Shown here: positions 56,736 through 64,000 of the stretch, piece after piece
How the letters are laid out: every line of letters begins with the position of its first letter
Numbering within the stretch: the first letter of the stretch is position 1
DNA from: Pseudaminobacter soli (ex Li et al. 2025)
GTDB taxonomy: Bacteria > Pseudomonadota > Alphaproteobacteria > Rhizobiales > Rhizobiaceae
NCBI RefSeq assembly: GCF_003012705.1
Contig: NZ_PXYL01000010.1
Span: 1 to 64,000 of the forward strand
Direction: 5' to 3'
DNA length: 64,000 nt
The notes under the pieces: generated by a model
The model's input: the letters and a program-made list of their open reading frames with translations, nothing else
Told to the model about the DNA's origin: nothing
The model's database searches: none
Position numbers and translations under genes: made by a program

Positions 56736-58049
56736 ATGGCCCTTTCCTATATGCCCGGCTTCGGCAACGATTTTGAGACAGAAAGCCTCCCCGGCGCGCT
56801 GCCCCAGGGGCGCAACTCGCCGCAGCGGCCGGCCTACGGCCTCTATGCCGAGCAGCTTTCCGGCTCCCCATTCACAGCTCCGCGCGGTGCTAACGAGCGC
56901 TCTTGGCTCTACCGCATCCGGCCGAGCGTGAAGCATACGGGCCGGTTCAGGCCGGTGGACTATCCGCTCTGGAAGACCGCGCCCAATGTCGGTAACCACG
57001 AACTGGCGCTCGGCCAGTACCGCTGGAACCCCATTTCCGTTCCGAAGGATTCCACCGACTTCCTGGCTGGCGTCCGCACCATGACCACGGGCGGCGACGC
57101 GCTCGGTCAGAGCGGCATGGCCGCACACCTCTATGTCGCCAATGACGACATGACCGACGACCACTTCTTCAACGCCGATGGCGAGTTGCTGGTGGTGCCG
57201 CAGGTTGGCGGCGTGCGCTTCGTCACCGAAATGGGCATCATCGAGGTCAAGCCGGGCGAGATCTGCATCCTGCCGCGCGGCCTGGTCTTCAAGGTCGAGA
57301 TGATCGACGGCCCGGTGCGCGGCTATATCTGCGAGAATTACGGCGCCAAGTTCACGCTGCCGCATCGCGGGCCGATCGGCGCGAACTGCCTGGCAAATCC
57401 GCGCGACTTCAAGACGCCGGTCGCCTGGTTCGAGGAGAAGGAGGCGCCGTGCCGGCTGATCGTGAAATGGTGCGGCAAGTTCTATGCCACCGAACTCGAC
57501 CATTCGCCGCTCGACGTGGTGGCCTGGCACGGCAACTACGCGCCCTACAAATATGATCTTTCGACATTTTCGCCGGTCGGCGCGATCCTGTTCGACCATC
57601 CCGATCCGTCGATCTTCACCGTGCTGACCGCACCCTCCGGCGAGGAAGGCACGGCCAATGTCGACTTCGTCATCTTCCCGCCGCGCTGGCTGGTGGCCGA
57701 AGACACGTTCCGTCCGCCCTGGTACCACCGCAACATCATGAGCGAGTTCATGGGGCTGGTCCAGGGCCAGTATGATGCGAAGGAAGAGGGGTTCGTGCCG
57801 GGCGGCGTCAGCCTGCACAATATGATGCTGGCGCACGGGCCGGATGCCTCGGGCTTCGACAAGGCATCGCATGTCGAGCTTCAGCCGGTGAAGCTCGATC
57901 ACACCCTGGCCTTCATGTTCGAGACGCGCTTTCCCCAGATGCTGACCCGCTACGCCGCCGAGCTGGACACGCTGCAGGACAACTACATCGACTGCTGGAA
58001 GGGCTTGAAGAAGCGTTTCAACGGCACGCCGGAAGGTGATTGGAGTTGA
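56736..58049 (+). CDS. hmgA: Homogentisate 1,2-dioxygenase
   Basis: HmgA opens the ring of homogentisate to maleylacetoacetate with Fe(II) and O2. The 437-residue protein starts [16 protein letters not shown] with the family GFGN, and has [11 protein letters not shown] and the iron-site core [25 protein letters not shown], in part: FRPPWYHRN with the His ligand. E in NIMSEF and the HxxxxE-like set agree with the human enzyme. GGGAGG lies six bases before the ATG at 56736. The gene is divergent from its probable MarR regulator and first of hmgA–FAH–DinB. Confidence 0.96.
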   Translation: MALSYMPGFGNDFETESLPGALPQGRNSPQRPAYGLYAEQLSGSPFTAPRGANERSWLYRIRPSVKHTGRFRPVDYPLWKTAPNVGNHELALGQYRWNPISVPKDSTDFLAGVRTMTTGGDALGQSGMAAHLYVANDDMTDDHFFNADGELLVVPQVGGVRFVTEMGIIEVKPGEICILPRGLVFKVEMIDGPVRGYICENYGAKFTLPHRGPIGANCLANPRDFKTPVAWFEEKEAPCRLIVKWCGKFYATELDHSPLDVVAWHGNYAPYKYDLSTFSPVGAILFDHPDPSIFTVLTAPSGEEGTANVDFVIFPPRWLVAEDTFRPPWYHRNIMSEFMGLVQGQYDAKEEGFVPGGVSLHNMMLAHGPDASGFDKASHVELQPVKLDHTLAFMFETRFPQMLTRYAAELDTLQDNYIDCWKGLKKRFNGTPEGDWS

Positions 58050-58101
58050 GCGCGGCGCAGTCTAAGCTCCAACAAGAAACACACAGAGGGGAAGGACGCC
58101 T

Positions 58102-59118
58102 ATGAAACTGGCCACGCTCAAGAACGGCACGCGCGACGGAAAGCTCGTTGTGGTGTCGCGAGATTTGACGCGCTTTACCGATGCGTCGTTCCTCGTGCCG
58201 ACGCTGCAGGCCGCTCTCGACGACTGGCGGCGCATCTTGCCGCATCTGGCGGCTCTGGCCGAGTCGCTGGAGCATGGCGCCGTGCCCTCCCAGCGCTTTC
58301 ACGAGCATGACGCGCATTCGCCGCTGCCGCGCGCCTATCAGTGGGCGGATGGCTCGGCCTACGTCAACCATGTGGAACTGGTGCGCAAGGCGCGCGGCGC
58401 CACCATGCCGGAAAGCTTCTGGACCGATCCGCTGATGTACCAGGGCGGTTCGGATTCGTTCCTCGGGCCGCGCGACTCGATTCCGCTCGCCGACGAGAAC
58501 TATGGCGCCGACATGGAAGCGGAGGTCGCGGTCATCGTCGACGACGTGCCGATGGACGCGAGCGTTGACGAAGCGCGCGCCGCCATTCGCCTTGTCATGC
58601 TGGTCAACGATGTCTCGCTGCGCGGCCTGATCCCGGCTGAACTGGCAAAGGGGTTTGGCTTCTTCCAGTCAAAGCCCTCGTCCGCCTTCTCGCCGGTGGC
58701 GGTGACGCCGGACGAGCTTGGCGATGCCTGGGACGGCGGCAAGGTCAGCCTGCCGCTTTTGGTCGATCTCAACGGCAAGCCCTTCGGCCGCGCCAATGCC
58801 GGCATCGACATGACCTTCGATTTCCCGCAGCTGATCGCCCATGCCGCCAAGACGCGCCCGCTGGTGGCCGGCACCATCATCGGCTCCGGCACGGTGTCCA
58901 ACAAGCTCGACGGCGGCCCGGGCAAGCCGGTGGGCGAGGGCGGGGTAGGTTATTCCTGCATCGCGGAGTTGCGCACCATCGAGACCATCGAAAGCGGCGC
59001 GCCGAAGACGCCGTTCCTGCATTTCGGCGACACGGTGCGCATCGAGATGAAGGACAAGACCGGTCATCACTCCATCTTCGGCGCGATCGAGCAGACCGTC
59101 GAAAAACATGGGAGCTGA
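58102..59118 (+). CDS. Fumarylacetoacetate hydrolase family protein (likely FahA)
   Basis: FAH splits fumarylacetoacetate to fumarate and acetoacetate, the last step of tyrosine breakdown. The 338-residue protein has the FAH metal site DMEAEVAVIVDDVP (Glu-x-Glu), Asp in VMLVNDVSLRG and the FGFFQSKPSSAFSP loop. The C-terminal TIIGSGTVSNK is typical. It is 52 bases after hmgA with GGGGAAGGA upstream of the ATG, so they share a transcript. Because several FAH-family enzymes look alike, the assignment relies on this context. The intermediate step, maleylacetoacetate isomerase, has no classical gene here. Confidence 0.9.
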   Translation: MKLATLKNGTRDGKLVVVSRDLTRFTDASFLVPTLQAALDDWRRILPHLAALAESLEHGAVPSQRFHEHDAHSPLPRAYQWADGSAYVNHVELVRKARGATMPESFWTDPLMYQGGSDSFLGPRDSIPLADENYGADMEAEVAVIVDDVPMDASVDEARAAIRLVMLVNDVSLRGLIPAELAKGFGFFQSKPSSAFSPVAVTPDELGDAWDGGKVSLPLLVDLNGKPFGRANAGIDMTFDFPQLIAHAAKTRPLVAGTIIGSGTVSNKLDGGPGKPVGEGGVGYSCIAELRTIETIESGAPKTPFLHFGDTVRIEMKDKTGHHSIFGAIEQTVEKHGS

Positions 59119-59163
59119 GGGGGCCAAATTCTGATAGTTCTCCGGCACTCGGAGGAACGGCAG

Positions 59164-59700
59164 ATGGACTTGCTAACTCACAACCGCCAGATGGCGCGCA
59201 ACAATCGCTGGTCTAACGACCGGCTCTATCGCGCCATTCTGGCGCTCCAGCCCGGCGAGTTCGAAGCTGAGCGCGTGAGCTTCTTCCCCTCGATCAGCGA
59301 AACGCTGAATCACATCCTCGAAGTGGACCTGTTCTATTTCGACATACTCGTCGAAGGCGGCGAGGGGCGCGCGCTGTTCGAACGCTTTGTTCCTTATGAC
59401 GACCCGGCAAAGCTTGCCGCCGCGCAAGCCGAGATGGACGGCAAGCTAGTCGACTTCTGTGATGGACTTGAGCTTGCCGACCTGGAGCGCCGCGTCCCGA
59501 CAGATCGTGGCGAGGCGGGCATCGTCCCCGAAAGGATCGGTGACCTTCTGGCACATCTCTTCCTGCACCAGATTCACCATCGTGGCCAGGTGCACGCGAT
59601 GCTAGCAGGCACTACGGTCAAGCCGCCGCCGCTCGACGAGTTTTTCCTCGACTACGACCTGCGCTTCAGGAAGGACGAGGTTGAGCGGCTGGGCCTCTGA
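59164..59700 (+). CDS. DinB family (DinB/MDMPI superfamily) metal-binding protein
   Basis: The 178-residue four-helix protein has the DinB metal triad: His50 in SETLNHILEVD, and His135/His139 in HLFLHQIHHRGQVHAML. This superfamily includes mycothiol-dependent maleylpyruvate isomerase and bacillithiol transferases, besides many proteins without a known reaction. A strong GGAGGAACGGCAG site precedes the ATG. It is 45 bases after the FAH gene in the hmgA operon. Given that position, a thiol-dependent isomerisation of maleylacetoacetate is a testable idea, but a general thiol-transferase role fits too. Confidence 0.83.
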   Translation: MDLLTHNRQMARNNRWSNDRLYRAILALQPGEFEAERVSFFPSISETLNHILEVDLFYFDILVEGGEGRALFERFVPYDDPAKLAAAQAEMDGKLVDFCDGLELADLERRVPTDRGEAGIVPERIGDLLAHLFLHQIHHRGQVHAMLAGTTVKPPPLDEFFLDYDLRFRKDEVERLGL

Positions 59701-59711
59701 CGACCGGAAAG

Positions 59712-59750
59712 GCCGGATCGACGGTTGCCGATCCGGCTGCCTGAGGCAGC
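59712..59750. terminator. Paired hairpins between the DinB gene and hppD
   Basis: CCGGATCG-N8-CGATCCGG (59713–59736) is followed by GCTGCC-TGA-GGCAGC (59736–59750). They lie between convergent genes and probably end both transcripts. There is no T-run, so Rho or the stems alone must act. Confidence 0.55.
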
Positions 59751-60863
59751 TTACTCCGCCGCCTGGATCTTGATCACGCCGCGGCGGATCTGGTCTTCCT
59801 CGATGGATTCGAAGAGCGCGCGGAAGTTGCCTTCGCCGAACCCTTCGTCGCCCTTGCGCTGGATGAACTCGAAGAAAATCGGGCCGATCACGGTTTTTGA
59901 GAAGATCTGCAGCAGGATCTTGGTCATCCCGCCATTCACCACGCCTTCGCCGTCGATCAGGATGCCGTGCTTCTTCATGCGCTCGATCGGTTCGTCGTGG
60001 CCGTGCACGCGCTTGTGCGACATCTCGTAATAGGTGTCCGGCGGGCCGGGCATGAATTTTAAGCCGTTGCCGGCCAGTCTGTCGGTGGCGTCGTAGATCG
60101 CGTCCGTGCCGACGGCGATGTGCTGGATGCCTTCGCCATTGTACTTGCGCAGATATTCGGCGATCTGGCTGGTGTCGTCCTTCGACTCATTCAGCGGGAT
60201 GCGGATCTTGCCGCAGGGCGAGGTGATAGCGCGGCTGACCAGCCCGGTGATGCGGCCGTCGATGTCGAAATAGTGGATCTGGGTGAAGCCGAACAGGTCG
60301 CGGTAAAAGTCCCACCACTTGTCCATGTTGCCGCGATAGACATTGTGGGTGAGGTGGTCGAGGTAATAGAAGCCGACGCCTTCCGGCTTGGGGTCGCGCT
60401 CGCCGAGCCATTCGAACTCGGCGTCATAGGCCGAGCCCTTGTCGCCATACTTGTCGACGAAATAGATCAGCGAGCCGCCGATGCCGACGATGGCCGGAAC
60501 GTCCAGCGTCTTGTCGGCGCCGTCATAGGGCGTGGCGCCTTTGGCCACGGCATGGTCGAAGGCGTGCTTGGCATCGACCACGCGCCAGGCCATGGAAGAC
60601 GCGCAAGGGCCGTGCTGTTCCACGAACTTCATGCCGTGTGAGCCGGGTTCGGCGTTCAGCACATAGTTGATATCGCCCTGGCGCCAGATCGTGATGTTTT
60701 TGGTCCGGTGCTTGGCAACCGGCACATAACCCATGCGCGAAAACAGTTCGGAGAGCTTTTCCGGCTCGGTGTGGGCGAATTCAACGAACTCGAAGCCGTC
60801 TGTGCCGGCGGGATTGGCCGCGCTGATGGTGGCGGGCGGCGCGTCGTGAGGGAAGGGTCCCAT
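59751..60863 (-). CDS. hppD: 4-hydroxyphenylpyruvate dioxygenase
   Basis: HppD converts 4-hydroxyphenylpyruvate to homogentisate, the substrate of HmgA in the nearby operon. The 370-residue protein has two VOC-type halves. The iron ligands appear as LDHLTHNVY (His), GIQHIAVGT (His) and GPIFFEFIQRKGDEGFGEGNF (Glu, quoted in part: IFFEFIQRKGDEGFGEGN). AGGAGGAGACT precedes the ATG at 60863. It is divergent from an AsnC/Lrp regulator, as often seen for hppD in proteobacteria. It is convergent with the DinB gene. Length is typical. Confidence 0.96.
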   Translation of the reverse strand: MGPFPHDAPPATISAANPAGTDGFEFVEFAHTEPEKLSELFSRMGYVPVAKHRTKNITIWRQGDINYVLNAEPGSHGMKFVEQHGPCASSMAWRVVDAKHAFDHAVAKGATPYDGADKTLDVPAIVGIGGSLIYFVDKYGDKGSAYDAEFEWLGERDPKPEGVGFYYLDHLTHNVYRGNMDKWWDFYRDLFGFTQIHYFDIDGRITGLVSRAITSPCGKIRIPLNESKDDTSQIAEYLRKYNGEGIQHIAVGTDAIYDATDRLAGNGLKFMPGPPDTYYEMSHKRVHGHDEPIERMKKHGILIDGEGVVNGGMTKILLQIFSKTVIGPIFFEFIQRKGDEGFGEGNFRALFESIEEDQIRRGVIKIQAAE

Positions 60864-60924
60864 AGTCTCCTCCTGCGGCTGGAAGCCGCGATTTCCTATT
60901 AGTGCATATGATACTCCCGGCGGC

Positions 60925-60941
60925 ATGCATTGTGCTTGCAT
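60925..60941. promoter_or_regulatory. Dyad ATGCA-N7-TGCAT, candidate AsnC/Lrp site
   Basis: A 17-bp inverted repeat in the 135-base region between hppD and the AsnC gene. Several further TGCAT/GTGC/ATGCGCATG halves (60901–60995) cluster here, which suits a regulator that binds as a multimer. Confidence 0.45.
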
Positions 60942-60998
60942 TCGAAACCTCGAAGTGCTCAAAATGCGCATGACTCGTGCATGTAGAGATTAAATGCC

Positions 60999-61466
60999 AT
61001 GGATGGTGCGCGCCTCGATCAATTTGACCGCAAGATACTGTCATTGCTGCAGGCTGACGGCAGGCTTACCAACAACGACCTGTCGGAGCGCGTGAATCTC
61101 TCGCCGTCGCAATGTTCGCGGCGGCGCCAGAGGCTGGAGGACGACGGTTTTATCAAGGGCTATCGCGCGGTGCTCGACCGCGACCGTCTGGGCTTTCCGC
61201 TGGTCAACGTCATCTCGGTGACGCTGGCGACGCATAATCGCGACAATGCGCAGCGCTTTGCCGATCTGGTCGCCAAGCTGCCCGAGGTGCAGGAGGCGCA
61301 CGCGCTGACCGGCGAGATGGACTATATTTTGAAGGTGGTGACGCCGGACCTGAAATCGCTGGCCGACTTCGTCAACGGCGTGCTCCTGCCGCACGAAGCC
61401 GTGCAGCATGTGAAGACCGCGATCGTACTGCAGACGCTTAAGGAAACATCGGCCCTGCCGCTTTGA
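60999..61466 (+). CDS. Lrp/AsnC family transcriptional regulator
   Basis: The 155-residue protein has the N-terminal AsnC helix-turn-helix (LDQFDRKILSLLQADGRLTNNDLSERV with recognition helix SPSQCSRRRQRLEDDGF; quoted in part) and the C-terminal RAM/effector domain (VQEAHALTGEMDYILKVV). It is divergent from hppD, whose product starts homogentisate formation, so it probably activates hppD in response to tyrosine, phenylalanine or the keto acid. The ATG at 60999 has a weak ribosome site. It is followed by the convergent TIGR01244 gene. Confidence 0.9.
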   Translation: MDGARLDQFDRKILSLLQADGRLTNNDLSERVNLSPSQCSRRRQRLEDDGFIKGYRAVLDRDRLGFPLVNVISVTLATHNRDNAQRFADLVAKLPEVQEAHALTGEMDYILKVVTPDLKSLADFVNGVLLPHEAVQHVKTAIVLQTLKETSALPL

Positions 61467-61494
61467 GCAGCAGGGCCGGGAAGGCTGAAGGGCT

Positions 61495-61836
61495 TTAGCC
61501 TTTGACCTGCTGGGCGGCCATGAACAGGTTGGTCGAGCGCGCGCCGGAGCGGCAATAGGCAAAGACCGGGCCGTCGAGCTCATCCAGCGCATTGGCCATG
61601 GCCTGCGCGTCTTCAATCGTGACAGGCTGGCCGCTGAGCATCGGCACGTGGCGGAAACCGAGGCCGGCCGCTTCCGCGGCGGCGCGAATTTCCGAGGCCG
61701 AAGGCTGGCCGGGCTGCTCATCGTCCGGGCGGTTGCAGATGACGCTCTTGAAGCCAGCCGCCTTGATGGTGGCGATGTCTTCGACGGTGATCTGTCCCGA
61801 GACCGAATAGTCGTCGGAGATCTGGCGATATTCCAT
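61495..61836 (-). CDS. TIGR01244 family protein (DUF442, phosphatase-like fold)
   Basis: The 113-residue protein has the cysteine phosphatase loop CRSGARS near residue 93 (C-x5-R) on a DUF442 scaffold (YRQISDDYSVSGQITVEDI at the N-terminus). Related proteins are fused to beta-lactamase-like hydrolases or rhodaneses and are annotated as sulfur transferases or phosphatases; no substrate is established. GAGGAG precedes the ATG at 61836. It stands alone between the AsnC gene and a palindromic repeat. Confidence 0.85.
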   Translation of the reverse strand: MEYRQISDDYSVSGQITVEDIATIKAAGFKSVICNRPDDEQPGQPSASEIRAAAEAAGLGFRHVPMLSGQPVTIEDAQAMANALDELDGPVFAYCRSGARSTNLFMAAQQVKG

Positions 61837-61858
61837 GGTGCTCCTCACAAGCGCTCAG

Positions 61859-61960
61859 AGCATGATCCCGAAAAGTTGCAGACTTTTCGGAAAAGATCAT
61901 GCTTCAAAAACAAAATCCCAGAGCGGGATGACGACTCAACGGGAAGACTTCTCGCTCTGG
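61859..61960. repeat. Rhizobial palindromic intergenic element (RIME-like)
   Basis: Two dyads: AGCATGATC..CCGAAAAGT / ACTTTTCGG..GATCATGCT (61859–61903, with a short bulge), and CCAGAGCG / CGCTCTGG (61918–61960). The first has the form of palindromes seen in many intergenic copies in rhizobia (AGCATGATC with CCGAAAAG). Such elements are non-coding repeats of unknown function. It occupies most of the gap between the TIGR01244 gene and the beta-oxidation gene. Confidence 0.7.
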
Positions 61961-61996
61961 TCGTTAGCGGCAAAGATAGTGCTAGCCGCCGGGTTT

Positions 61997-62020
61997 CGCG
62001 AGGCATGACTTTGCCTCGCG
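61997..62020 (-). terminator. Hairpin after the beta-oxidation gene
   Basis: Nine-base stem CGCGAGGCA / TGCCTCGCG with a six-base loop, 17 bases past the stop. It has no T-run, so termination strength is uncertain. Confidence 0.5.
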
Positions 62021-62037
62021 ATGGGATTTCCGTCTTT

Positions 62038-64000
<1,963 letters not shown>

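Overview
The window is a high-GC stretch of core chromosome, and everything in it fits an alphaproteobacterium of the order Rhizobiales, most likely the Phyllobacteriaceae (Mesorhizobium/Aminobacter-like). Pointers are the HAD family TIGR01459–ribF–ileS order, the DUF4170–DUF374–waaA–lpxK lipid A block, a DUF2093 gene beside mutL, a CIRCE-controlled groESL operon, and a rhizobial-type palindromic intergenic repeat. This placement rests on recognised families and gene order, not on a database search. I see no rRNA, tRNA, insertion sequence, prophage or CRISPR array. Coding density is high, and genes often overlap by 1–24 bases.

Layout. 0–9.8 kb: a FAD monooxygenase and an NDUFS6-like zinc-finger gene, the translationally coupled ppk–ppx polyphosphate operon, a DoxX membrane protein, class II fumarase, a NIPSNAP/TetR divergent pair with two candidate operators, and a secreted protein. 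9.8–12.1 kb: groES–groEL with CIRCE and a promoter. 12.2–17.4 kb: two small hypothetical genes, then a MarR–EmrA–EmrB efflux operon and a LysE exporter. 17.7–28.5 kb: housekeeping genes (HAD phosphatase, ribF, ileS, tadA, an RluB-type pseudouridine synthase with a 159-bp tandem repeat, rsmD) mixed with an HdeD-like protein, a MipA/OmpV-like outer-membrane protein and a lipoprotein. 28.7–34.8 kb: an operon of two M16 peptidase subunits (one zinc-binding, one lacking the motif) with a patatin phospholipase, facing a VOC–MATE–GFA operon.

35–43.9 kb: pmbA, cysQ-type phosphatase, DUF4170, a DUF374 acyltransferase, waaA and lpxK run as one block that finishes lipid A/Kdo assembly. Opposite it lie DUF2093, a GT4 glycosyltransferase and mutL. 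44–51.4 kb: a MarR/GNAT operon divergent from a small membrane protein, a MocR regulator divergent from an EamA exporter, a GGDEF–EAL protein, and a glutaryl-CoA dehydrogenase. 51.4–64 kb is catabolic: an enolase-superfamily dehydratase with a 2-oxoglutarate oxygenase, kbl–tdh (threonine to glycine), and tyrosine/homogentisate breakdown (hmgA–FAH–DinB under a divergent MarR, hppD under a divergent AsnC/Lrp). After these come a TIGR01244 protein, a palindromic repeat, and a fatty-acid oxidation multifunctional enzyme cut by the window edge.

No mobile or defence island is visible, so most of the window is ordinary. The observations most worth testing are the DinB protein that sits where maleylacetoacetate isomerase would be expected, the three-half-site operator before hmgA, the tandem-repeat arm of the pseudouridine synthase, and the M16 active/inactive pair coupled to a patatin.
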